From Draconibacterium sp. (GTDB taxonomy: Bacteria; Bacteroidota; Bacteroidia; Bacteroidales; Prolixibacteraceae): 52,488 nt of DNA. The notes beneath the pieces are model-generated. The model searched no databases. It saw only the letters and a program-made list of their open reading frames with translations, and was not told the DNA's origin. The stretch is taken from assembly GCA_016705335.1 (NCBI GenBank), contig JADIYN010000035.1, positions 1 through 52,488 of the forward strand, in the 5' to 3' direction. Both the position numbers and the translations under genes were made by a program. Below, one piece after another: positions 1-9,327 of this stretch. How positions within the stretch are numbered: the stretch's first letter is position 1; each line of letters opens with the position of its first letter.

Positions 1-472
1 GTGGGTTATTGGGATGGGAAGTTTTTTTCATGCAGTTTGGTTTAATATTGATTCTATTTTCAAATGTAAAAATTATTTTATTAAACCCATAAATTGTTTT
101 GTACAAATGCTTTATAAAGCCGGGGTTGGGTTTGTGGTTTTTGTTTTTGTAAAGGAAGAGACTGGGTTTAGTACTGGGTTGGTACATTTATGACCTCAAA
201 GAGGTCACCCCAGGATGTCTTCAAACTTGTGAAGCACATTTAAAAACAGGCATTGGTAATTTAAATAGCATTGCAATTAATTCAACTTACTACAAATATT
301 ATGAAAAAATCCCTTACTGTCGTTTCTCACAAACCAACCGGGCATTGCTTTTTATGCTTCAGGAAATAAAACCATGTTTTACTAAACTGGATAGCAAAGT
401 TCAGGTAATGAATTTATATTTGCAGAAGTTGAAAAAAATATAATTGGATTTCATTAAAAAGAAAGTATATAC
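1..472. other. Intergenic left edge, no clear gene
   Basis: No supported gene. A frame open from about 153 to the stop at 441-443 (about 96 codons, plus strand) has no ATG, GTG or TTG near its beginning and resembles nothing I recognise, so it may be a gene remnant. A small perfect hairpin, GACCTC AAA GAGGTC, sits at about 194-208 with no T-run. A sequence TATATTTG at 415-422 fits the Bacteroidota -7 element TAnnTTTG and would place a transcript start about 40 nt ahead of the ceramidase gene, but no matching -33 TTTG is seen. Confidence 0.4.
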
Positions 473-1743
473 ATGAAAACAAAAATCTCATTTATTATCC
501 TTCTTTTCTTCTTTTTTACACAGGCCAATTCACAAACTTTTAAAGCAGGTGTGGCAGTTCGGAAAATTACACCGGAGGAACTAATTCCCATTTCAGGCGG
601 AATGGGAACTCCTGAAATACCCACAGGAAAAAAGGCGATTTGTTTGCCCGTGCCCTGGTTTTGGAAAAAGGCAATACACGTGGCAATTGTCAGCATCGAC
701 AACCTGGGCTGGCCTGCTTATCTCGGCGACCGCTCAAGAAAACTGGTAAAAGGTATCGCTCCCGAAAATATATTGATTGGAGTTACACATACACACAGCG
801 CACCCGATGCTTATGCATTTCCTGATGAACAGGGAAACACAGCCGCCGATCTGGAATACCTTGACTGGTGTGTAAAACAGGTTGCCGACGCTGTAAACGA
901 TGCGCTTTCGAAACTTGAACCTGTATCGTTAAAAACAGCAGTTGGCGAAGCAAAAGGTAAAATAGCCTACAACTATTATGCACCTGAATTGTACGATCGC
1001 AGAATGGGCGTAATTCAGGCAATTGCAACGTCGGGTAAAAATAAAGGAAAGCCAATCGCAACACTTATAAATTATGCTACACATCCCGAAATTCTGGGCA
1101 CCGACCGTAAATTGATAAGTCCTGATTTGTGTGGCCCGTTATATGACAGGATTGAAGAAAAAGGTGGCGGTGTGGCGCTGTTTATGAATAGTGCGCAGGG
1201 AGGAATGGTTACCGCCGATACGCGCCTTGAAAACGGAAAGGAAGCCAACGACTGGAATGAATGTATCAGAATCGGCAACCTGATGGCCGACGAAGCTTTG
1301 CGGATTATTGAAACTGCACAAACACAGGAAAATCCTGAACTTTTCTGCGCCTCAAAAACCATTGAATTCCCCATCGAATCGGAAATCATGCAGTTTGTTT
1401 TGAAAAATTCGCCGCTGGTTTCAAGTGAAGACAGAAATGGTGATTTTACAAAATAAAAACACGCATCAACCTTTTGAACATTGGAAAAGCCCAGGTGATT
1501 ACAATTCCGGGTGAAGCGCTTCCAAACATTGGTTTCTATGTTAAACGCCACATGAAAACCGATCAGCCTTTCCTTTTTGGACTTACAAACGATGCATTTG
1601 GTTATATGCTCAGCAAAGAAGATTTTAACAGTTTCGAGCGCTACAGTTACGTTTCACGCACTTCGCTTGGCGAAATGACTGGCGAAATTTACGAAACAGA
1701 AGCATTGAAATTTATTGAGGAAAGTCCGGCTGCCGGAAAATAA
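473..1743 (+). CDS. Neutral/alkaline ceramidase-like hydrolase, secreted (one frameshift)
   Basis: Probably a secreted amidase of the neutral/alkaline non-lysosomal ceramidase N-terminal family; the substrate in bacteria is often not a ceramide. A signal peptide covers residues 1-20 (ends ANSQ). Seen family motifs are THTHSAPD near residue 105 and NYATHPE near 200 (zinc-binding histidines in the family), NSAQGG near 238 (region of the active-site serine), and a C-terminal TIPGEALPNIG. The frame stops at 1456 and resumes in the -1 frame; one missing A in the A-run at about 1450-1454 restores a continuous 423-residue protein, so I treat it as one gene. It is followed after 55 nt by a CBM9-like gene on the same strand. 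The exact substrate cannot be read from the sequence. Confidence 0.8.
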
Positions 1744-1798
1744 TTATTGGTTTTGAATTATACTGCCAACTGATTACATTTACAAAAAACAAAACACA

Positions 1799-2445
1799 AT
1801 GAAAGAACTTTTTATAAAACAAATAACCCCGGTTAAATCGGTTAAACTGAAAGAAGCCGGACATTTACTGGAAACACAGACAGTTACAAACCAAATTGAT
1901 ACTATTAACTGGCCAAAATTTAGTTACAAACCGAAGTTAAGTTTCCGGATTGGTCACATTGATAATGAAATCTGGTTGAAATATTATGTAACCGAGAAAA
2001 ACATTTTAGCAAAGGAAACCCGCATCAACGGGGAAGTTTATAAAGACAGTACTGTTGAGTTTTTTATTTCGGTGGATGGATTAAATTATTATAATTTTGA
2101 GTTTAGCTGTATTGGCATAACACATCTTGCGCATGGTCCGGGGCGCGGCAACCGCAATTTTGTTAACCCTGAAATAGTCAAAAAGATAGAAATTGAATCA
2201 TCACTTGGGAATAAACCATTTGAAGAAAAATCGGGCAACTTTGAGTGGGAAATGATGATCCGTATTCCTGTTGAATGTTTTGCTTTCGACAAAATAAAAA
2301 CGCTAAGCGGATTAAAAGCAACAGCCAACTTTTATAAATGTGGTGACGAAACTTGGAACCTCACTTTGTAACCTGGAACCCGATTGGGACTGAAAACCCG
2401 GATTACCACTGTCCGCAGTATTTTGGTAAAGTGCAGTTTGAATAG
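1799..2445 (+). CDS. CBM9-like carbohydrate-binding protein (one frameshift)
   Basis: A single-domain protein resembling the carbohydrate-binding family 9-like proteins that accompany polysaccharide-degradation genes in Bacteroidota. There is no signal peptide at the chosen ATG. Visible features are the DSTVEFFIS strand and the family's C-terminal block. The native frame stops at 2371, but the -1 frame continues PHFVTWNPIGTENPDYH and ends in FGKVQFE at 2445, matching the usual ending of this family. One missing base near 2353 restores a 215-residue protein. It lies 55 nt after the ceramidase-like gene and may be cotranscribed. Ligand unknown. Confidence 0.7.
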
Positions 2446-2866
2446 GAAAACCTTTGAATTAATTTATTGAATCAGGTTTTAACAATATAAGCTGACATGT
2501 GACAAATGCTCAGTCCAAGAGAAATAGTTGCTGTCTGTCGGCAATAAAACAGGATAAAAGATGAAATTGGTTATTCAAGTTGCCATTCACTTTACAAGTA
2601 GTGTTAAAATGACTAACTCAGCATTTATGCTGGAGATTGCGAAGAAAGTTAGGAATCGGGACTTTAGCCCAAATTCTTCATATTAAGGGCTAAGCCCGGG
2701 TCTTCTGCTTGCTTGATCTCTGCATAAATGCCAGAGTTAGTCAAAGCTATTTCCACAGCCTTCATAGTGAACCTTTTAATAGGGTTTTACCACTTCTTTG
2801 AATAGTTTTAGTTATTTGCAAAGTGGTTCAACTAATTTATTTCAACCTTTCAATATTATTCAAATC
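2446..2866. other. Intergenic gap containing the nested inverted repeat
   Basis: This gap between the CBM9-like gene and the convergent carboxypeptidase remnant holds the 132-bp nested inverted repeat described separately. I see no other gene in it. Confidence 0.6.
2611..2742. repeat. MITE/REP-like nested inverted repeat
   Basis: The outer arms are GACTAACTCAGCATTTATGC (2611-2630) and, on the opposite strand reading in from 2742, GACTAACTCTGGCATTTATG. They pair almost perfectly over about 27 nt, ending GGAGAT/AGAGAT. Nested inside is a second palindrome, CGGGACTTTAGCCC (2657-2670) with GGGCTAAGCCCG (2687-2698). The element has no coding capacity. The form, long terminal inverted repeats around a REP-like palindrome, suggests a non-autonomous mobile element or a REP sequence. 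It could alternatively act as a strong RNA structure between convergent genes. Confidence 0.55.
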
Positions 2867-3774
2867 CTATTTCCAGTATAACCTGTTATTAAGAATATAC
2901 TTAAATATTTCTTCGTACAAACCCAGTTGAATATCGATGATTTCTTCATGCGTTGCACCATCTTCAATGGTTCCGTGCGGGCTTTCGAAAGTAAACGACA
3001 TTGTTCCCGTAGCATAATGCAAAGCGCTAACCAAATTGAATGATTCCTTTGGCGGCGGAATTGTATCATTATTTGAAATACTCAAAGCCCAACCCTCTTC
3101 CATGTGCGGTAATCCCAGATTTATATAGCGATTGTTTAGTTGGGTAGCCAGTTCCGCTATTCTTTTTTGCATGAAAACCGGCGCGAGACTGTTTTGAATT
3201 ATAAACGGGTTACATTCACACGAATGCAATGAAACCGTTATATCGGGCACTTCTTCAAGCGCGATTTTCATTACGGCTTTTGTTTCTTCTGCCATGGGAG
3301 CGACTGGCTGAAATATTTACTTAATAACGTCCACTCCCTGCCCCGGTAATCTTTACCCGTTTCAGCAATGTGAATAAAGTTAATCAAACCTGCAACACCT
3401 TCTACTTCCTGTCCATGAACAGGTCCTATAAAATAAACGACAGGTTTTGTAGCGGCACCTTTTTTTGCAAAGTAGGCTGTGTTTTTTGCCGCAACTGCCG
3501 AATTATAATTTGCCTGTGTATGAAAGTCTTCCTTTTCACCGTAAAAAACCCCGTAAACATGCAGCCCGCCAGGAGAAGTGGTTAATGTTGTAACACTTCC
3601 TTTTTTTATAAGGGCTAATTCAGCATCCACATCCGAAAGTTTTGACTTGTAAAAATCCGGGATATTTACATTTTTTGCCGGGTCGCCCGGTTCCAGAGGC
3701 AACTGGGAATTTGCATGCATTGAAAACACAACAAGAATTGCTGCAATAACAGATTTAAAAGATAGATTATTCAT
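2867..3774 (-). pseudogene. M14-type zinc carboxypeptidase, broken, probable internal deletion
   Basis: The N-terminal part has a signal peptide (start at 3774, MNNLSFKS, ending HANSQ) and the zinc motif HxxE in PVHGQEVEG. The C-terminal part, in another frame from about 3295 on, has the third zinc ligand in SLHSCECNP and a likely catalytic glutamate in FTFESPHG. Only about 60 residues separate HxxE from the third histidine, and the NPDG...NRD segment expected between them in M14 enzymes is absent. This looks like loss of an internal segment plus a frame change rather than a single sequencing indel. Probably non-functional. The gene lies just downstream of the GH10 gene on the same strand. 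Confidence 0.6.
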
Positions 3775-3804
3775 TTTTATTTTTTTAATAACAACAGGCA
3801 AAGT

Positions 3805-5049
3805 TTAAAACTCTATTTCAACTTTTCCGGCTGTTTTAGTTAAATCAACTGTTTTTGTTTTACCGTCAACTGTAATTGTATATTTTCCAAAAAACGCAGG
3901 TGTTGAATAATTTCCTTTAGCATCGGTTTTTCCACTTGACTTTGTCCACCATTCGTTATAAATCAGGTTTTTATATGCAGTTGCAGCAGTTGTTGGTGTC
4001 CAGTCGCGCTTGTATAGGGAAGAAACCGGAATCCAGTTGGCGCTTTCCCAGAAACCCCACATAATAATGCCTTCCACTGCGGGATGAGCAAAACAAATCC
4101 GGTAATATTCAACCAACTCTTTTGCTTTCAATTCCTCTTCCTGCGGCGTCATGGTCAATTTTCTATCCTCGTAATATTTTGACCGCTGTCCGGGAATATT
4201 AAACTCGGTAATGCGAATGGGTAAACCAAACTGTGCCAATGAATCAAGGGCATTTTTTAATTCAGTCCTGTCAAATGTCTCAGCATGAAGATGCCCCTGA
4301 ACACCAATTCCTGCAACCGGCACACCCTGTTTTAACAACAAACGAATGTGTTTCATATATTCTGGTAACATTTTTCCTGTCAGAATATCATAATCATTTA
4401 CATAGAGTTTAATTTCGGGGTCTCCCTTTTGACACCATTCTGTCATTTTTTTTGTGATATCCGATCCAAGACGATCTTCATAATAATTTCCGTGAATCAT
4501 TTCATTGTTCAAATCATATTCAACAAATCTGCCTTTGTAACGCGCAGTTAGCGTCTCAGCGCGGTTTTTCAGGGTCAGCTGCAATTCATTATCCGATAAT
4601 TCTTTTACCCAGGGTTGAACAAACTTTGGTATGCCCCAAAAAATATTGTGACCACGAATTGGTATATCATTTTCTTCAGTCCAGTTTAAAATTGAATCTA
4701 TTACAGTAAAATCAACTTCACCTTTTTTACGCTCCATGGTTCCCCACTTTACAGCATTTTCAGTTACTGCAGAATTAAAATTTTCCAAAAATTTTTCTTT
4801 GAAGATCTGCCTGTTGCCTTCAGACATCGAACCATCGAAAAGACCATTTGGAATGGCACATCCAAACCAGAACTCATGTTTTAACTGCTCAATTTTCACA
4901 ATGGAACCTGATTTTGCCTTAACAACAATTTCTCCTTTTCTGATTTTTTCAATGGACTGATTTAACGCAGAGTTTTGAGCTGAAATTCCGGCTATAATTC
5001 CGAACTGAATCAGAACAACAAACATAATTCTTGATAAATGTGATTTCAT
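3805..5049 (-). CDS. GH10 endo-1,4-beta-xylanase, secreted
   Basis: An intact 414-residue glycoside hydrolase family 10 protein, expected to cut beta-1,4-xylan with retention of configuration. A signal peptide covers about residues 1-24 (ends GISAQ). The TIM-barrel signatures are present: the acid/base glutamate in DLNNEMIHG (E183), the nucleophile in IRITEFN (E282), and RGHNIFWG upstream. After the catalytic domain comes a short C-terminal module of about 40 residues (FFGKYTITVDG...) that resembles the C-terminal beta-strand extension of many Bacteroidota GH10 enzymes. The start is divergent from the carotenoid operon across 191 nt. No SusC/SusD pair is in the window, so this is not a classical PUL here. 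Confidence 0.9.
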   Translation of the reverse strand: MKSHLSRIMFVVLIQFGIIAGISAQNSALNQSIEKIRKGEIVVKAKSGSIVKIEQLKHEFWFGCAIPNGLFDGSMSEGNRQIFKEKFLENFNSAVTENAVKWGTMERKKGEVDFTVIDSILNWTEENDIPIRGHNIFWGIPKFVQPWVKELSDNELQLTLKNRAETLTARYKGRFVEYDLNNEMIHGNYYEDRLGSDITKKMTEWCQKGDPEIKLYVNDYDILTGKMLPEYMKHIRLLLKQGVPVAGIGVQGHLHAETFDRTELKNALDSLAQFGLPIRITEFNIPGQRSKYYEDRKLTMTPQEEELKAKELVEYYRICFAHPAVEGIIMWGFWESANWIPVSSLYKRDWTPTTAATAYKNLIYNEWWTKSSGKTDAKGNYSTPAFFGKYTITVDGKTKTVDLTKTAGKVEIEF

Positions 5050-5240
5050 TTTTAGAATGGTTTTAGTTGGTAAAATACAAGTACGAAAAATACTAACAAT
5101 TCACGAGAGTTCATGAAAAATGAAACTGTTTCAATTTTAAAACGGGAAATTAATTTGACAAATGAAAAAAAAACACCCGGTTTTAATCAAAATTGCTTTT
5201 CGATTGTTTAAGTTTATACAGAAATAATTAAACATTATTT

Positions 5241-6032
5241 ATGACATTTTTTGAAGCATATTTTACTGGTCTTTTAATAATTTGGGTTTATGTTACTTTA
5301 GCCTGGATATTAAGTGTTTATATTAAAAATGCCGGCATTGTTGATATTTTCTGGGGACTGGGATTTGTATTGTTATCCGTGTTCTATTTTAACGTTACAA
5401 CAGAAAATACGCTCCGTCAAATAATTGTGCAAACTCTTATTACCATTTGGGGTTTGCGGCTTTCAATACATATTTTTATCAGAAATTTTGGAAAGCCTGA
5501 AGATTACCGTTATAAGGAATTCAGAAAACATTACGGAGCCGGGAGATATTGGTGGCTTAGTTACTTTCAGGTGTTTTTGCTTCAGGGTGTGCTTATTTGG
5601 CTGATATCTGCGCCTTTGCTTTCGATCAAATATTTTGGAACTTCAAACGAGCTGAACGTTTTTGATTTTTTGGGAATTGCATTTTGGTTAACCGGATTTA
5701 TGTTCGAAGCAGGTGGCGACTGGCAACTGGCACGTTTTAAAGCCAATTCGACAAACAAAGGCAAACTCATGCAAACAGGCTTCTGGAAATACACACGCCA
5801 CCCCAATTATTTTGGCGATGCTGCCGTGTGGTGGGGTTTTGCAATGTTCAGTGTGGCAGCAAATTCTTTTGTACCTGTATTAAGCGCAGTTTTGATGAAC
5901 TGGCTTTTAATAAAGGTTTCGGGCGTTTCGATGCTTGAAAGAACTTTAAGAAATACTAAACCCGGATTTGAAGAATATATGAAACGAACCAGTGCTTTTT
6001 TTCCCTGGTTTCCAAAAACAATTAATGAATGA
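5241..6032 (+). CDS. DUF1295 membrane protein (steroid 5-alpha-reductase-like)
   Basis: A 263-residue polytopic membrane protein of the DUF1295 family, related to steroid 5-alpha-reductases and isoprenylcysteine methyltransferase-like enzymes. About seven hydrophobic segments are seen. The C-terminal family signature is present: GKLMQTGFWKYTRHPNYFGD followed by WGFA and a terminal EEYMKRTSAFFPWFP. It is the first gene of the carotenoid operon and overlaps the next gene by 4 nt (ATGA), so the two are translationally coupled. Its reaction is unknown; an NAD(P)H-dependent reduction of a lipid or isoprenoid would fit the family and position, but that is inference. Confidence 0.8.
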   Translation: MTFFEAYFTGLLIIWVYVTLAWILSVYIKNAGIVDIFWGLGFVLLSVFYFNVTTENTLRQIIVQTLITIWGLRLSIHIFIRNFGKPEDYRYKEFRKHYGAGRYWWLSYFQVFLLQGVLIWLISAPLLSIKYFGTSNELNVFDFLGIAFWLTGFMFEAGGDWQLARFKANSTNKGKLMQTGFWKYTRHPNYFGDAAVWWGFAMFSVAANSFVPVLSAVLMNWLLIKVSGVSMLERTLRNTKPGFEEYMKRTSAFFPWFPKTINE

Positions 6033-6772
6033 CATTAATGAAAATTATTTGGTTAATTTTGATGATTGGATGGAGTTTGCCTTTAATGTTTTATCGCAGC
6101 AAATTCAGAAAATTGGTTTACCGTTCCGACTCGTGGACTATTAATATCAAACCCGTTTTTTGGAAAGAAATAAAAGCAATTTTTAGTAATATTTTTCCTT
6201 ACGACAAAGCATATTTACAAATGAGAAATTTTTATCGCATTTACCTTTCTGTCTATTTGCTGCTTTTTGTGGCATTTATGACTTCAGGTAACACAACTAC
6301 AAAAGAAAACAACATGGAAATTAAAATTGGAAGCATTATACCTGACATTATTCTGAGAAATCAGAATGGCGAATTATTCAACTTAAAAAAGGAAACTGCA
6401 GGCAAAAACGTGGTTTTATACTTCTACCCAAAGGACGACACGCCGGGATGTACGGCGCAGGCATGCTCATTTCGCGACCAGTTTGAAGATTTCACAGATG
6501 CTGATGCTGTTGTAATTGGTATCAGCGGTCAGTCGGTTGAAAGCCACAAAGCTTTTGCTGAAAAACACAGGTTAACTTTCACCTTGCTGAGCGATGAAGG
6601 AAATAAAATCAGAAAACAATTTGGTGTCCCAACCAATTTCTTTGGATTAATGCCCGGCAGAGTAACTTATGTTATCGATAAAAACAACAAAGTGGTTTAT
6701 ATTTTCAATTCACAGACAAATATTTCAGGACATATTGAAGAATCATTAAAAATTTTGAAAGAACAGAAATAA
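6029..6772 (+). CDS. PrxQ/BCP-type peroxiredoxin with membrane N-terminal extension
   Basis: Residues about 96-247 are a thioredoxin-fold peroxiredoxin of the BCP/PrxQ type. It carries PKDDTPGCTAQAC with peroxidatic C141 and a resolving C146 five residues later, and would reduce hydroperoxides with thioredoxin. Residues 1-95 form an unusual extension with two hydrophobic helices (about 4-22 and 70-86) and a basic linker, which would anchor the enzyme to the membrane. A second ATG (Met96, MEIKIG) could start a soluble form. I keep the upstream start because it overlaps the previous stop (ATGA). It is the second gene of the carotenoid operon, so protection of membrane lipid or pigment is a reasonable guess. 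Confidence 0.85.
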   Translation: MTLMKIIWLILMIGWSLPLMFYRSKFRKLVYRSDSWTINIKPVFWKEIKAIFSNIFPYDKAYLQMRNFYRIYLSVYLLLFVAFMTSGNTTTKENNMEIKIGSIIPDIILRNQNGELFNLKKETAGKNVVLYFYPKDDTPGCTAQACSFRDQFEDFTDADAVVIGISGQSVESHKAFAEKHRLTFTLLSDEGNKIRKQFGVPTNFFGLMPGRVTYVIDKNNKVVYIFNSQTNISGHIEESLKILKEQK

Positions 6773-6788
6773 AAACAAACAATTATTC

Positions 6789-7625
6789 ATGAATATTTAC
6801 GACAACACCGCAACAAAAATTTCGAAAGTTGTGACCACAAGTTACAGCACATCGTTTTCAATGGCTACAGGTATGCTCGACAAAAAACACCGCGATGCAA
6901 TTTATGCCATTTACGGATTTGTGCGTTTTGCCGATGAAATTGTAGATTCTTTTCATGAATTCAATAAAAAAAAGCTGCTCGATAAATTTGAATCTGATTT
7001 GAAAGATGCAATTGAACTCGGAATTAGTATGAACCCAATACTTCATTCATTTCAAAAAACAGTCAGGGAATATGGAATTCCATATCAGTATATTGATGCA
7101 TTTTTGACGAGTATGAAGTGCGATCTGAATAAAAAGCACTACGAAAATAAATTGGAGACAGACACTTACGTTTATGGTTCGGCAGATGTGGTTGGATTAA
7201 TGTGCCTTCGTGTTTTTACCGACGGGGATGAGGCTCAGTTTAACAAATTGAAAAAACCTGCAATGAAGCTGGGTTCAGCCTTTCAGAAAGTAAACTTTTT
7301 GCGCGACCTGAAAAATGACACTGAAGAATTAGGCCGAATTTATTTCCCGGGACTCGTAAACGGGGATTTTAACGAGGAAAGCAAACTGAAAATTATTCAG
7401 GAAATTGAATCAGATTTCAATGAAGCATTTGAGGGAATTAAACAGTTGCCCAAAAGCACAAGAATTGCAGTGCTTTCAGCATATTTTTATTATCTTGAAC
7501 TGCTATTACAACTAAAAAACGTACCGGCTAAAGAAATAATGGTTTCACGAATAAGGATTTCGAATTTCAGAAAAATAAGTTTACTCTTAAAAGCCAATGT
7601 TTTATGTAAATTGAACTTGCTATGA
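6789..7625 (+). CDS. crtB: Phytoene synthase
   Basis: Condenses two geranylgeranyl diphosphates to phytoene, the first committed carotenoid step. The 278-residue protein has both aspartate-rich Mg-diphosphate motifs of the squalene/phytoene synthase family: DEIVD (49-53) and NFLRDLKND with D173 and D177, followed by RIYFP. The length matches bacterial CrtB. It starts 16 nt after the peroxiredoxin gene and its stop overlaps the idi start (ATGATA), so it is coupled to its precursor-supply enzyme. Confidence 0.93.
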   Translation: MNIYDNTATKISKVVTTSYSTSFSMATGMLDKKHRDAIYAIYGFVRFADEIVDSFHEFNKKKLLDKFESDLKDAIELGISMNPILHSFQKTVREYGIPYQYIDAFLTSMKCDLNKKHYENKLETDTYVYGSADVVGLMCLRVFTDGDEAQFNKLKKPAMKLGSAFQKVNFLRDLKNDTEELGRIYFPGLVNGDFNEESKLKIIQEIESDFNEAFEGIKQLPKSTRIAVLSAYFYYLELLLQLKNVPAKEIMVSRIRISNFRKISLLLKANVLCKLNLL

Positions 7626-8155
7626 TACAAAACAAACAGGATTATGTTATTTTAGTTGATGAAAACGATAATGAAATTGGAGCGATGCAAAAAATGGAAG
7701 CACACCAAAAAGCGCTGCTGCACAGGGCAATTTCTGTTTTCATTTGCAATTTGAACGGTGAGTGGCTTTTGCACAAACGAGCTTCGAAAAAATACCATTC
7801 AAATGGTTTGTGGACCAACACAAGTTGCAGCCATCCTTTTCCCGGAGAATCAAATTTAGATGCTGCAAACCGGCGTTTGATGGAAGAAATGGGACTAAAA
7901 ACAGATCTTGTTGAGATTTTTAGTTTTACCTATAAAGAACCGCTTGACAATGAACTTACCGAGTATGAACTCGACCACGTATTTTTTGGCATTACTGATG
8001 ATAAACCTGTAATAAATCCAGATGAAGTGGATGATTGGAAATATATTCCTTTCAACGAATTGGAAGCAGATATAAAAAAGAATCCCGGAAATTACACAGT
8101 TTGGTTTTTGAAGATTTTTAACCGGGTAAATGAATATGCGCTATTAAATAAATAA
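7622..8155 (+). CDS. idi: Isopentenyl-diphosphate delta-isomerase, type 1
   Basis: Interconverts IPP and DMAPP, supplying isoprenoid precursors. This is a 177-residue Nudix-fold type 1 enzyme. The active-site cysteine is in TNTSCSHP (C69), the Nudix-like helix reads NRRLMEEMG, and the acidic metal/catalytic region is YELDHVFFG. It overlaps crtB by 4 nt and is followed 8 nt later by crtZ. An idi inside a carotenoid operon is common and presumably raises flux when pigment is made. Confidence 0.93.
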   Translation: MIQNKQDYVILVDENDNEIGAMQKMEAHQKALLHRAISVFICNLNGEWLLHKRASKKYHSNGLWTNTSCSHPFPGESNLDAANRRLMEEMGLKTDLVEIFSFTYKEPLDNELTEYELDHVFFGITDDKPVINPDEVDDWKYIPFNELEADIKKNPGNYTVWFLKIFNRVNEYALLNK

Positions 8156-8163
8156 TCTTTCCG

Positions 8164-8635
8164 ATGTTAAACGTTTTTATCGCTTTTGCTGCTTTTCTGT
8201 TCATGGAATTCATCGCCTGGTCGAACCATAAATTTGTTATGCACGGATTTTTGTGGAAATGGCACGCCGACCACCATATTAACGACAACAAAAAAAACAA
8301 AACGCAAACAGAACTATCCGGGATTCGAAAAAACGACTATTTCTTTTTTGGTTTATGCAATTCCTGCCATAGTGTTGTTAATTGCTGGCTTCTATTTTAA
8401 TATCGTATTTTTAATTGCCGCCGGAATTGGCATTTCATTATATGGAACTACTTATTTTGTAATCCATGATATCATAATTCACCAGCGTTTGAAAATACGG
8501 TTTTTGATGAATATTAAAAACCAATACATTCAGTCTGTTATCAGGGCACATTTGGCGCATCACCGCGGAAAAAATATCCGCGATTTCGACAATTACGGAC
8601 TTCTGATTTTTCAACGCCGGTTTTTTAAAAAATAA
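8164..8635 (+). CDS. crtZ: Beta-carotene hydroxylase (one frameshift)
   Basis: A membrane non-heme di-iron hydroxylase that puts 3-OH on beta-ionone rings. All four histidine clusters of the fatty-acid-hydroxylase superfamily are visible: HKFVMH, HADHH, HDIIIH and HLAHH. The first two are in the frame from 8164 and the last two in the +1 frame after the A8 run at 8290-8297. Removing one A gives a continuous 156-residue protein of typical CrtZ length. It sits between idi and the lycopene cyclase with gaps of under 10 nt. Confidence 0.88.
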
Positions 8636-8638
8636 TTT

Positions 8639-9324
8639 ATGTCGTTATATTTTTTGTTACTACTGATATCAGTTGCTGTGCCGATTTTGTTGAGTTTCGA
8701 CAAACGGCTCCGGTTTTATAAAAATGGAAATATGTTTTACCATCCATTTTTATTGTTGCCGCAGTTTATATTGCTTTTGATATTTACTTTACAAAATTGG
8801 GCGTTTGGGGATTTAATCCGCGGTACTTGTCGGGTATTTCCCTGCTTCATTTGCCATTGGAAGAATGGCTATTTTTTATAATAATTGCTTATGCCAGCTT
8901 GTTTCTGCACTTCTCAATAGTTGAATATTTTCCAAATGCAAAAGTTGGCAAAAAATGGACTGTAAGAATTACCATTCTGTTGTTTGTACTTTCAATTTTC
9001 ATGGTTTTTATTTTTCACGACAAAATGTATACAGTCTATATTTCGCTGACAACAGCAGTTGCTTTGGCGCTTGCATATTTCGACAAATCACAAACTATCG
9101 CCTCTTTTACATTTCCTTTCTTTTTATTTTGATTCCGTTTTTTGATTGTAAATGGCATATTAACAGGAAGTTTTATTGAAAGCGAAGTAGTTTGGTACAA
9201 CAATGATGAAAACCTGGGAATTCGTTTTTTCACTATTCCAATTGAAGATTTTGCATACGGGTTTAGTTTAATATTATATAATTTGTTACTGATAACCGGT
9301 CTTAAAACACAATTCAACAAATAA
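8639..9324 (+). CDS. CrtYcd-type lycopene cyclase (three small frameshifts)
   Basis: A membrane beta-cyclase of the lycopene cyclase domain family (two CrtYc/CrtYd-like repeats). The first repeat shows TKLGVWGFNPRYLSG then LPLEEWLFF, and the second shows VVWYNNDENLGIR then IPIEDFAYGF. To read it through, one base is missing near 8760, one is missing near 9115, and one T too many is in the T6 run near 9138; the last two compensate each other around an apparent stop at 9130. The corrected length is 228 residues, normal for the family. It would close one or both ends of lycopene. I leave the symbol empty because the usual name differs between lineages. Confidence 0.82.
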
Positions 9325-9327
9325 AAA

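Noticed and set aside
153..443. Open frame of about 96 codons at the left edge
   Set aside because: No start codon in the first two thirds and no recognisable similarity.
1440..1460. Programmed -1 frameshifting in the ceramidase-like gene
   Set aside because: Similar single-base breaks occur in about twenty unrelated genes at homopolymers, so an error explanation is simpler; no stimulatory hairpin was identified.
783..1551. Long antisense frames opposite the ceramidase-like gene
   Set aside because: They are shadows of the coding frame with no signals or family motifs; the same applies to other antisense frames in the window.
2611..2742. Riboswitch or structured ncRNA
   Set aside because: The element follows a stop codon, faces no downstream plus-strand gene and has long terminal inverted repeats typical of a mobile element.
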